Part shown: positions 13,201 to 27,024 of the stretch, one piece after another
Position numbering within the stretch: position 1 is the first letter of the stretch
Layout of the letters: each line of letters begins with the position of its first letter
Source: Hofstenia miamia
Taxonomy: Eukaryota; Xenacoelomorpha; Acoela
Direction of reading: 5' to 3'
DNA: 64,000 bases
Assembly (NCBI GenBank): GCA_004352715.1
Contig: SCFE01000117.1
Coordinates: 200,272 to 264,271, forward strand
Notes under the pieces: model-generated
Told to the model about the DNA's origin: nothing
The model's input: only the letters and a program-made list of their open reading frames with translations
Databases searched by the model: none
Program-made: the position numbers and the translations under genes

Positions 13201-16200
13201 NNNNNNNNNNNNNNNNNNNNNNNNNNNNNNNNNNATATATATATATATATATATATATATAATACAAAATACCATTTCAAGATAGACAATAGAATTGCGT
13301 CAAATTATTACTCAGCGTTCATAATTGAATAAAGGACGAGGCCGGGGAAAAATAAAGACTGGAATAATTGTTATTGTAAACATTTGTAAATAGACAGAAA
13401 TGTATTTAAGGCGAAATTCATTAAAATAATTTCTGTATATTTACGCTTAAATAGACATGCCTCAAAGTGACCCAAATCTTTCCATAAACGTAATTGTAAA
13501 TATTTAGAGAAGTAAAGCCAAATGCCATTAAAGAAAAGTCTCTGAACAAGGCTAAAACTAAACTTCAAAGATACAAACTTCTTCTTCATTGCATTAAGAA
13601 CTTTGCACAATGGGGTTTATTTTGACATACGTTCACACCGCTTTGCCTGCGTTTCAATGCGTGAACAACAAAGAGTTTTACTTCTCCTCACCGACATACA
13701 GACTGAAATTCAACATTTCTCACACCATTTCTTAAACAACTTCTCATTTTATTAAAAATTAAAAAATTATCTAAAATATTGAGGTAATCGAGGGAAAAGG
13801 TTTTTCTGAAAAGGTGCAAACTTTCCTACATTAGAATCAGACTAGTGAAATTGTATAGGTTTAAATTCACAGAGAGGATTTAATTTTTACATAAATTATT
13901 AAAAGCATGGATGCAAGAGGGTCTCAAATTAGCTGAACCTCTACAACTAGTTGACCTTGAATTTTGCTCTTGTCATTCTAGACCAAAAGTGCACGGATGT
14001 GCAAAAAGCTGTTAACAAAAACCAATTGCTGCTGACAACAAGCAACATCCTATTTGTCGTTTTCAGTAGATGGAAATTTAAGTACTTTATAATTTATCAT
14101 GAAACATTTAATTATGGAAAATCGAGTAGACCTCAACTGATTTTGAAAGGTCTCTAGTTCAGTGGTTCTCAAACAGGTTCAAAAATCAAATTTGGAGGAG
14201 ACCATGAATACAGTTTTTTATCAGTATTTCATTGTCCTCACAAAAGGCAGAAACATCAACGTCATAACAAGAGTGCTCAACGATATATCAGGTTGACACA
14301 GGTTAGATGTTAGTTGAATGACATAAAAAACCTGATTTAATTAGGCACCGAATGTGATCAGAAAATTGATGAAACATCAGTACTCATAATAATAGAATAT
14401 TGATAATTGTGTACATTATACGATTCCATTAATATTTTCGAGTTGATTAAGCTTAAATTCAAATCAATGAGTGAACGGTTATTGAATGCTCCGTTATACA
14501 GCTTAAACAAAGTTAATAAAAATGTTGAAATCAATATAAATCTAATGTGTAGATTTTGGAGAAAAAAATTTTTGGCGTTAAGATACTTTGAGGTAAGCTA
14601 ATATAAATATGTTAAAACTAAAGTAAATTCTCTAGGGTGTGTAGATAAAAGTTATAGCACCCCGCACGCATTAATGCCATTAAAATACATTTTGGTTATA
14701 TGAGAGTGATTTGAGCAATTGCCAATTATAAGTGACAATTATTCATGAATATTGGTCGTCACTGAGAGAGAGAATTCTCATAATCAGCAAATAAAAAATG
14801 CATTGACCTGGAAATGAAATGGGAGCGTTTATTCTTAGAGCGAAATCAGTAATTTTACAGAATAAAGTTGTAAATATAAATATTACGATGCTTGTAATTT
14901 GTTTAGAGAAAACGTGTGATTCTTTTAGAAATTCTGGAAGAAGGTACTCCTTCTAAGAATGGGTTTGTTATAAGTACATCTTCGTAGCTGAGAGCATTCT
15001 AAGAGGAGAATTGCGATCCGCATGTTGTGTTCTACTTGACAAGCGTTGAATGAAGTGCACAGCTCTTTGTGTCCTCATTCAAAGAGAAGAAGTAAGTTAA
15101 ACATTTACAGTGAAATGGTTGAAATAAATTGAATTTAAAAGGATTTTTTAATAACACGAGAGGGAGAATTCTTTGAGTATGTGCGCGTTGCATTAACAGC
15201 AATCAAAGTAGAAAGAAGTGTGAAACCACTACTTTCATGTTCATGCATTTCAAAGAATCGGGGCCGTAAACAGATTTGAATATCAGTACAAAGTTATTGA
15301 CACCTAATAAAATAGTCATCACAACCTTCCAATGAATGGAGCACTGGAATGGAACTTTGAACATTCCACAACCAGGATTGGCGAAAAAATGTATCTTTTT
15401 ACAAAAAAATTTTTTTAAAACAATATTTTTTGCTATTAAATAGGCCCACCTCAAGGTACTAAAATTAAGGATTAAATTGAAAGAGTGGACTATTCTCTAT
15501 CCAGCAGTGCCTTCAGAATTTATTATTTAGTGAGTCATGAGCAGGCAGGTTAGGGGCCATTGCCCCGGAAAGTTCAATAAATTAATCATAGTTTTACTCA
15601 TTTAAAATAGTTTCGCACTTTTTCATTGAATTTTTAAATAGAATGGCATTATTATTTGATATATTTTAACTAAAATATATTCACTCCAACTTAGTTACAG
15701 AATATTGGAATTAATACTATATAGAGTTTTGTATTTAGGATGCCGGGCGGAAGGGGGGGCAGGTGAATCAACAGGAGGGACCTTGCTCTCATGCCCTCTT
15801 AGTCACGGCCCTGGTCATAAGGGTTTAAAATAACTTTTTAGAGAAATCACAAATTATTTAGGGTTAGTAGTAGAGCTAGAATTCACACGTAGCAAAAGTC
15901 AATTAGGTATTTTCGATATGTTCAATCAAATGCTGACTCAAAATTTTAAAGTAAGTTAGATTCGTTTCTTAATTCTAAACTTCCAGTGTGAGCCTAGAAA
16001 TACAAACTTGTTCTGTACACAAACAATTGTTTCCAAGTCTTGAGGAATTTCTAAAAGATCACATTTTCCCTGCACTTAAAATTCAAAGAATCAGTTGCTC
16101 TAAAGCATATTGCATAGCAACAATTTACATCAGTTATTTTTTTATCTAGTTAGATCACACAAGCCCTCTTGAGGCACGCATCTGCAAATTGGTGGAATAT

Positions 16201-19200
16201 TTAGGGTTAACTTTGGCTAACTCAATTTGATTTGTTGAGTGGTAGTGAGGACAGGATTGGAAAATATAAATTAAGAAAACATTGTTTTCGTTTAAAATGT
16301 TTTACAATTTTAGCACCATTCCGACTAAAAATGTTAAAATAAAAAAATTGCGGATCTCTTTCCCTCATCTGCTCTCACTTCCTATGTTCAGACATATCGA
16401 TAACTATGCACATAAATTTACATTAAAATACCTAATTTGATTGCTCTTAAATATAATTGAAGCATTCCAGCAATATTATTATTAACATCTTCTCAAAAGA
16501 AAGTGCGCAATTGTTTATCATTCATGGGTATTAACCGTGCATTCTAATATTAATCAACAGAGACCAGTGGCATAACTAACAGGTGGACAGAGGGGTTTGA
16601 GCCTCACTGGCGGGATTTTTAAATTCGATGGGCCTGTTCCTTAATAAAATACTATAATTATTTTGTACGAGATATTTCATGATCAAGACTGATTGCCCTA
16701 TATTATCATAAGACCCATAAATAATTCAACATTTACACTGTATATATTCTTTTTATTTTATCATCAATTGGTTTGAAATTTAAACCAAAAAACTTTAGTC
16801 TTTTAGGAAGAATTTGCTTTTTAATTTTTGCAATCTGCGTCACAAATTGTTTTATGTCTGTTAAAAAAGTGCAGAGCTACATGTTTGTAACAACAAACGA
16901 TTGATTGTATGTACCAATTTCTCGTATGTTTCCAATTATGTGCGATAAGGATAATCATGTGATGAAGTAAACAAAAGCCAAAATTTGTTAAGATTATAGA
17001 TTTCAAAAGGCTTTGATCACAAATTGATAATGTTATGACACCTTGTCAAGAAGTAATCAATGTCAATGGCTCTTACATTACTCGACATCAGTCCTAAACC
17101 GACCATTTTAAAATATCTTTTTGCTAAACTAAATTGCTAATTGTATTCATAGGAATACAATCGGTTTTGTTTATATTTTCAAACAATGTTCTCCAAGCCT
17201 ATTAGGAAACTCGGAGATCCTTGGATATGGATGAAGACGTGCGTTAAAAATTATTACTGTGCCTTTAAAATGTGAAAGTATTAACTATTCTGAAACTAAT
17301 ATCATATTTTTTGCAAAACATTTAAATTCTCCCAACACGTCATGAACAAAGTCAAATGTCATGGCGCCTGACCTGTTTTACAAAAGGTCATAATTTAAAG
17401 GAATTTATTGTCCATCCTGAGATGTTTTCTAATTTTAGAGATCTTATTAGTTATGAGTGCTGACTACTTAGGGTCAAGTAGATTTTGTGATTGCACACAT
17501 GTTCCTCATCAATGTTCATGCGGGCATAAAAAATTTTGTGTGAACATGATTTTAAAACATCGAAAAAGAAATTGTTTCCAAAAGATGAAAATTTCTTAGC
17601 TTAAAGTTCCAAACAAATAAAGTTAAAATATGTAGGGTTTGGTTATCAATGTGAGAGTCGAATCATGTAATTTATATATATATGTACTTGATTTTCTAAG
17701 TCTACTTTCGAGTTATTTTGCTCATTAACAATGAATTAATCTAATATTTAAATGCTAAGATTGACTATGTTCATTGTAAACATTCAATGTTTCCAGGAAC
17801 ATAGTGAATATTTTCTAATTAATATTTTTCAAAAATATCTAAATAAAATATGAAAAATTGAAGAGTTCATATTTTTTATCACAAATTATTATCATTCGAA
17901 AAGCAATAAAAACACCTGCCGGGTAGAAGTGATCACCAAATTCCTTGTAATATAGCTTCAGCAATCCCTGGTCCCTTTAGTAAGGTACGCCATTGACAGA
18001 GACCGTAAATTTAAGTAAAATTTTTAGCCTCTTAAGTAATTTTTTTAAGTAATTGCAATGGCTACTTTAAATAAGAAAACTCAAATGCGCATAAATAAAT
18101 GTTTTAGACAGTTTCCATTTTGATATTCGCACAGGTTTCGAGCTTGCTCTTGCGAACACTGAAAAGTCTCTTGACTTTGCATGATGTGATTGCTTGGCGT
18201 GAAAGCAAATATACCTGGTTCTTTGACAAAACTCAACAAGTTTTTGAGCAGTGCCTGCACCAAAAACTGATTCTTCAAAAAGTTGAGAGAAGGCCCAATT
18301 TCCTTTACTTTTGTCTGAAAGGTGCTATATTGCTAGTTAAGGTAGTCCGGAGTATGTGTGTGTCATTTGTGATGCAACTGTGAAATGCTTAATCATTCAA
18401 CTCCCACGCACAATTCTATGAATAAACTGTTAGGATTGTCTAGAATTAATAATGGTGACTCAACTTACCCAGCATCAACAATTCAACATCTAACGTTTAA
18501 AATTTGCGAGAGAAACACGTACTTATTTTTTACTTAAAAACTATCTGAAAAGTAAAATAAGTAAAAAATAGTATTTACTTAAAATTACGGTCTCTGTTAA
18601 TCAATTGCATTCGCTGTGTCCTCATGGACAAGGCTTTTTTTCCTTTCAAAAGACATTTTTAAAGAAAGTGGGGGTAAATAAAGGAAAAGATCCAAAACTG
18701 CCAAATAGTATATAGGGTATACAATGAGATACCTTACTATAACTTCAAACAGTGGGGTACGCACGGAGTTTCCAAATTTAATTTTGACTGGATAAATCAA
18801 AAAAATTTTTGTAAAAAATTGAAAAATTTAAAATCTAGGATCGTGAAATGCATTTTTAGGGTCTATTTTCTCGATATTTTCAAAAATTTTCGCGCATTGG
18901 GTAATGATGATGCCCCCCTTAGATAATCCTGGGTACACCCCTGACTTGAAATGAGGATTTGGCTGCATTACCCTTTATGGAAAGAACTATTTGAAAAGTC
19001 AAACTGTAAACTTTGCAAAAGCAAGAAAAGGAAAATTTATTAAGAACAAACAATAATAACCTAAACATAAATGTACTGTAACGAAAAAGCTTTATTGCTA
19101 CAAAAATTTATTAAATTGCGTTCTATAGTTCAAATAGAATTTTAAAAATAAAAACACTTGTCACTACAGGCAAGGTAGCAGATGCATGTGTTCATTAGAA

Positions 19201-22200
19201 ACATGTCAGCTGACTAAACTTCCTCAAATTTCGAAGATTTATTTACATTAGGAAAACAAAAACATGAAATTTAATCGATTATTTACTTTAAAGAATGACA
19301 GTTTACAATATTTCTGCGGAATATTAGCATTGTACTTTAGAAATCAGAAGTGTTGCTAGTTCAATTTATAGCTTTTACCCAACTGTGCAAGTGCGCTACT
19401 TACTCAAACCACAATTGCATTGCAAGAAAAGAGGAATACTCTAATGAGATTCGAACAATTAGTGATTCATTCAAATTCCCGCTACGCAACACATTTTCTC
19501 ACGACGTCAGAAATGCGAATTCATTGAACGCACGCTGCTATAAACACGAAATTACACACACAATGCCATCTCATTTTCTGCTCGATTCGGATGGATTCGC
19601 AAACATTCAATTGATTCCCATTGCGAATAGCATTGTACTAAAATCCACGAGCAAAAACAATAGTAGCGAAATTGAGAGGCTATGCTCGACGGCAGAAATT
19701 TTATAATACCAAACAACATTTATCATTACAAAATACCGTTTACAAACTAATATGCAACATACTAAATATAACTAAAACAAATTCAATGAATGAACTTTTT
19801 AATGTTTCTATTATTCAAAGCAAGCTTGACGTCTATTCACACGGTTGTCCATGATTTTCAAAATTTAGGAAATTCAATATTTGTTGGTATAATCATACGT
19901 GTGAAACTAGTTTATGAGTGATAGGGTTACAATAAATTTCTACTTATTATCTTTATAACCATATATTCATATAAATTTCTATTGTAAGAAATTACATATT
20001 AAGTAGAAGTTATTTTCAGAAACACTATACACTTGATGCAAGTGGAAGCATAAAAATAACGCGAGATAATTTACTATTCCAATTAAATGTGCAAGTATCA
20101 CGGGGCTGTTCCCTTCAATCGCATTATTACTAGAAGCTGGTCGGATTTTAATGAATGACACTGCTGAATTCCCACGTATGACAGCGAGAGATGTTTTCCC
20201 AGCGAATACATTGTTAACACGCGAAAAACAAACACTCATTGACAAATTCCCCTCTGTATTTGCTCCAAATAAATCCGAGAGAAGTATCTCAAATGCATTA
20301 AATCAAAACGCAAGAAAAATGTCCCTCATCTTAACAAATATTCTCTCATATTTCAAAAACACACGCGCTCCAATTCAGAAAACTTTTTCAATAAATGTAA
20401 TATGAAGCATAAAAGGTTGGTGCCACCAATTCGTAGTTTTTGTTTCATCACCTACAAAACTCACAATGCCAGCTTAGAAAAACAGTCGATTTTTGAAATG
20501 TCTTAAAACATCAAAAGGAGAAGGGTGATTAAAATTGGATTGGGACGTTAATATTTAAAAATTCGTTACGTGACCAAAAGCGTAGAATGGCGATGGAATT
20601 CCCACGAGGATGAATGTTTAATGACGCTGATCTGTAGTTTACCGCTTCGAAGAAATCAATACTTCCGAAGTTCTCCCGCGGATGAGAAGCATGTCATTAC
20701 ATTTTTAATAAACAAAGTAAACACTTAAGAAACCCAACTCCATTTAAAATGACACTTTAATTATTAAAATACACAAACTCGATCATCCTTTCTTCTTATT
20801 ATGATTAATAAAGAGAAACAGGGATACAAACAACAGCGCTTCTTTTTGAGGATTTAATCAACAATTTATATACGACAAGTTCCCTCCATAAATCTGTACT
20901 ACAAAAAATGGAAATTTTAAGAGCTACAATTCAAATGAATTTCTAAATAAAACAGCTTGGGAAGGCAATTATTGAGTAAAAATATTACCGTTTCAATGTA
21001 TTATGCCCCCAGTACTACAGTAGTAAGAAATCTTAATTTAGTATAGATGTAATCGTAGGAAAATCTTAGTTGGCGACCCGATGACCCGAGTCGTGATCCG
21101 GTTACACTACATTCGCACATGCTGACTTTATCTAATTCAATGAATATTAATAGAGTAAATTGGAGAGATTTATTTTTCAGCGAATTTGGGTATTGTTATT
21201 TCAATATTCAAAATTCACAAAATTCTTCAAATCATTAAAACTAACTTTAATGTAAGCAAAAAAATTCATAAGGGGTTATGAAATCATGATGCACAACGGG
21301 CGCTATTGCGTGGGATTACGGAGTTCATTTAATTCTAAACTAGAAAGGATTGCGAAATTCTACCTGTAAAAAGTAGCAGGTAGAATTATTTTTAATAATA
21401 AGCAGGAACAGCAGGAATAACAGGGCACGGAACGGAACCTATACAAAATATAAATAGCTCAAATTGAAATATCAATATTTCGTAAAACAATTATATACAT
21501 CAATATGCAAAAATGTCAGCATGCATTTTGTATCCTGTGCAATTTCATTCCTGCATTTGTTTTACTAATGTAAAAGGGATATATAATTAAGAAAAAGTTC
21601 AATACGCTAAAATGGTTATAATTTTTACTTATTACTTTATAACTATATTTTTGCAAAAGTTAATGAAACATTGAAAAGTATATGTTGGTAAAACTAGAAA
21701 TGACTAAAGAATTATTATATACATGCAAAGCCTATTTATTTTTTATACTATTACATAGATTTGGTATCTTGTTGCTAAAATTGTGTTTAGAAATAAATAG
21801 AAGGTAATTTAGGCTATCTTTTCCCATATATCTCTAATCCGTATAATAAATAATCAGAATCGGTTACAAACTACATATGCTTAAATTTGGTAAGCATATA
21901 GAGATTTACAGTGCTTCCACATTTAAACTTATTGCTAAAGTAAATCTACTTCAACGAAAACAAATTGCAAAATTGTTTAATTTTGATGAACTGCAAAAAT
22001 ATGAATAAGAAATACAACTGTTGCTACGCCATCTTTCGAATGTATATGAATTTTTAAAAAGTAATTAACAACATACCACCAAGTGATACATCGTCAGATC
22101 CCTCAGTGATAGACTTCCAGTGCGCAACCTCATCCAAAAGAGCATTAAAGCGAATATCAACCTTGCGATCAAGGGTAGGTAAAACTTTCACGCCAGCCTC

Positions 22201-23283
22201 ATCGTATAAATCGCAACGTGCTTTCAAACGCTTCATCTGTAACCCAGCCTAAAATATTTGCATTACAAATTTTTTTTATAAATGTGTTAATATTAACCAA
22301 AACTGATTTACTAAAACCAAATGTTACGAATTTTTACTCAAAAGAAGTAATAAAAATAGCATTCGGCATCATTATATATATATATAATTGTCATTCGTCT
22401 TAAGTACACAGCAACGAATTCCGACCTTTTGAATTTCAACTTAAAATTTATTTTACTGCTAATCAATTTAATAATATTGTAACAATTATAACTGCATTAA
22501 CTGAAATTTTTCGTCTATACTCTTTAAAATAAACAATGCGTTATTTATGTGTACAAATGTTATAGTTAGTAAGTTGCGATGAAATCATTGAATTTGTTAT
22601 ATACGTCAATTTCATTCTAATTTATTTCGATTTACATGTGTTATATTTGATCACGCACCAAATACAATATACACATGATCAGTTACAGTGGCGTCGCGTG
22701 CACATTTTGAATAGGCGAAGAAATTTAATGCATTCCAGGTACTTTACAGAGGTTTATTATTCAACAAAACACTACAAATTACTAAAAAATTTCTTCGAGT
22801 AGATCCGGGTATAAAATCAATAAAATAAGGTGAGTAAAAGACTTACCTGATGGTACATGAGAGAAACAGGATTATTGATCGACCCATGAACAAAGGACGC
22901 TCCAACACCAACAGCCGAACCAAATGCCTTGTCATCGCAGATACGGCCTCCTAGAGCACTTGATTATGTGAATTATTGGATTTTGAAACAAAAGATCTAA
23001 CACGTTCAACATTCAGTGAAATATGATTTACTTACTTCCAATAAAATATATACGTGTCATCATTCACTTGCTACAGATATTAGACTGCTTAATTGGTTAT
23101 CAATTGTTAGGAACCATTCTATGGCTTTTAGGAGGGCTGTTGTTAAATATTTTCCAAATATTAATTTTCATCTTTTGATTAATAAATACCTTATCATAAT
23201 ACACTAAAATCCCTAACAATTTGTTTTGTATAAAAGGCATAACGTAAATATAATAAAAAATTATTGATAAATTGGCATTCTTG

Positions 23284-23327
<44 letters not shown>

Positions 23328-26300
23328 TTTCTATACATGCATGATTATAGACAAAATTCGTATACCCGCATAATAGCCCGACCACACAATTATCGACACG
23401 GATTTTCGATGAATTTATCAAGTTCATGGAAATGCTTTTTGTAAATATTTAATTATAATATTTAAAATTATGTAAAAAATGTAAAATTATAAATTAATTT
23501 TACTATCAGTGTTGGGAAAAAATCCGATTTAAATTTAAAAAATCAAAAAAATTGGATTTTTTTATTTAAATCGGATTTTTTTGATTTAAATCGGACTTTT
23601 TTTATTTAAATTGGATTTTTATCAAATTTCAATTTTACCTACACAGTCTTCCAAGGTAGTATTTATTAGACCTTTTGATGCTACTATTTTTGAAATACAA
23701 TGATTTAATCAATTTTAAATAAACTGAAAATACAAAACATGCAAAGCAATCAATTCAGAGCTTGGCAATTCATTCCAATATTAAGGCAATGACTTCAAAA
23801 CAATTAGAGAATACACTACTCGAATCTCTATTAGTGTTCTTGATTTAAATCATTAATTGAACTAATAATGTGCTTTGATTTAGATCATTATTTAAATCCG
23901 GTTTAAATCAATGATTTAAATCGAACAAGTATTAAAAATTTTACTGACAATAGAATTGGGATTAATCACCAAGAAATTGAATTGAGGAATTGAATTGAAA
24001 TCCCTGACTGTAACCTTTGTACGAAGGTTAGGGAAAGCAAGCTTTCAAAAGAGTGTAAGGAAAAAACCCAACTCATTTCCAGAGATAGCAAGTATCAGAA
24101 GATCAGGAACGACTAGTGGAGAGGAGAAATGACAGAGGAAGATTGCCACTTTTCATCCCCAAAAATCTTAAATCTAAGAGCGTATTTTTTAATATAATAC
24201 AATAGCAAAAACGAGGATGCCATAATGTAAGATTTCCGGTGAAACCCCATAAAAATATTGTTTAATAATATTTTGATAGTTTTAAAAAACAGGTTTTTTT
24301 TACAGATTAAGCCCACTAATCAGCAAAATATCCCATTCTATGGTCCGCCTAAAAATACAAGAGATAATGCTAATCTTTACAATACGATTTCTCAGAATGT
24401 GAATTTCAAGAAAATGGTATTTTTAATGCTTCCAGAATGCTTTAGTAGATTATACCAGTGATTCTAATTTGGTAAAAATATGTTTGGAACATAACTAAAT
24501 AAATATGAATAGATTTGATTGAGCATACTACTGTTAAGGGTAGACAGCTATTTTTAAAAATGGAAACTATGCGATTACTGTTTGGGAAAACATACAAATC
24601 TGTGAGTTTCTACTTTTTGCAGAATATATAACAAAAACGTAACTGAAATCAATTGGATAGTTTCGAATATAGTCGTTGATAGCTTAACTTCATTTCCATG
24701 GCAATCCACTAAAAAGTAACACTGCGTGACTTCTGCATCATTAAATACTATTTGCATAACGAAAAAGCCGTTATTATTATAGCAAAATACAAGTTCATTC
24801 TTACTACGGTGCTTACCATAACTTAATACCATTAATATGTTAATAATACTTTTCAATTTTGGCATGAAAATGTAAAAACATAATTTGATTATTTGTAATT
24901 AAAATTTCAATTTGATAGATTTCAAATGTCTCTGAACAGAGTTTAAATTATTCAAGTTTTCTGAATGAAATTGAGCTCAAATTGGGAATTAACAGCGTTT
25001 ATGAAAAAGACGATTGTCAAAAACAGGAGAATTTAAAATAGATTTTCGTCTCTCATATTCATTAATGAGTGTTTTTTAAAATTTGGGATAATGGGTTGGC
25101 CATTTTATATCTTGTTTGATACTGAAAAACTTAACTGTTAAACTCGCTGACTCGATGAAATTTTTTGAAAAAAATTAAAATATTTTACATGGTGGGTATT
25201 ACTGACCATCTATGATAAATACATACACAGAGAATTTAATATATGCGGTTAACCAATCTATTCGAGATTAATAATCATTGATTGATTTATAATTATTATA
25301 CAGAACAGTAAATGAAACAAGCGAATGGTCAAAAGCACTGCAAACTCAAAGAACCTAATTATATCAATAGCCGCAGTACACGATTCTGATTGGTTGTTGA
25401 GGAGTAGTGACGTGTAAGAGCATTGGGCAGGAATTGTCATTCATAAGCGACGCTTTCCGTGGGAAAGTAGAATGCATTGCGAGCAGATCTTTTGCCATGA
25501 AACGACGTAACTGCGATTTACTGCGATTGCTCAGTAGAATCAAACCTGCTTTAATTTCAAAACTACCTCAACGACAGTTTGCTTATTGTAACCTCACATA
25601 CAGGTAACATTATTTCAATACATAGCAACCATGAATTTAGAATAATAACTCGACAGTTGGCAAATATTAACAGCTTCAGCATTACAGAAAATATCTTTGT
25701 TTTGAAAAAATTACGGCACTACAATATAATGAATAATGAGAGGGGCGATTGATATGTAAATAATTTAGAAATTAATGTACTAAGCCAAAAATTGTAAATT
25801 TTAGGTCATATATGCACATTAGCTATACATAAATTTGTTGTTTAATCACATTTAATCAATATTTAAACACTTTGCAAGGTGCTTTTGTTACTTCTTACAA
25901 GTTCAGAAGACAAAATTAAAAAAATTCAATTAATGGATAGTTGTTTCTATAAAACACGGAAATATAGTCGAATAAGTGGTATTTAGACAAGAGTTTCAAT
26001 TTCATAAATATGCTTATTTAGAAGTATACAATACAAATACCAAAATTTGATCTGTAGAAATAGGAAGTAACAAAGTGGCATTAGCACGAATATATGAATT
26101 TGAGTCTGAAATTTTGCACATCGCGCACATATTTTTCTTCTAATATTAGTAAAAACCAGTACATTTTAAACCTAAATAGTGCTTCAATATAAAATATAAG
26201 GTCTTGTCACTTCTAATTTTAATAGAATAATGAATGTGAAAATTAGTGATTCAAATTTGAATTTATGTCCGGATCGTGCACATCATATATGTACCATGTA

Positions 26301-26964
26301 TGCCAATAATAGTACATGATCCAAATTGGAAAAGAAGGATGTGTACTTCGCAGAAAAAATTTAAAAGCGACAAAATTATTACTTGAAACAATTATAATAA
26401 ACTTGTTTTTAATCATGAAATTTGTCTGATAAAATTAACATTCGAATCTTAGTTTCATAGCATTCATAAAACTTCTAACTAATCCTTCATTTCTGTTTGT
26501 AGAAAAATCCAAATAAATATAAATTTTCAAACAAACATGATGCTTAAAAATTGAGATTCAGTTAAAATGAAGTTTATTCAAAATCTTAGAAAATAACATC
26601 ATTCTATTTGCAAATTGCTATCGAGTTTATAATATTGTATAATTTTAGAGAAATGACTTCAGCCTACGATTGTCCCGTGTGCCTCAAGCCTCTAACATCT
26701 AATGGGAAGCACTCTCCCCGCGTGCTACCATGCGGTCACACACTTTGTTCAGCCTGCTGTGAACATATCTCAACAGAGGTAAATGCACGGCTGGCCGGTT
26801 TTATCCGATGTCCGATCTGCAGAGAAAAAACGCCGATACCCCCACATTCATTCACATTCAACTATGCGTTGAGCGCGGTGATATCCGAACAATCCAGCAC
26901 ACCAAGTTCTACCCCACCAGCACGGAGAGATAGGTCAGTAGAAGCTATAGTACATTTATATACA

Positions 26965-27024
<60 letters not shown>

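Noticed and set aside
12183-13289. Open frames of about 350-360 codons through 12235-13234 (and similar at 10146-10493 and 35501-36647)
   Set aside because: They consist of N translated as X plus (TA)n translated as Tyr-Ile repeats. Not coding.
16563-16620. Solitary hAT end CAGTGGCATAACTAAC
   Set aside because: No partner end or target duplication found.
19350-20405. Frames of 118 and 84 codons (19350-19706, 20151-20405)
   Set aside because: Composition is a little less AT-rich, but no recognisable protein family, no signal peptide or splice logic. Noted only as unexplained.
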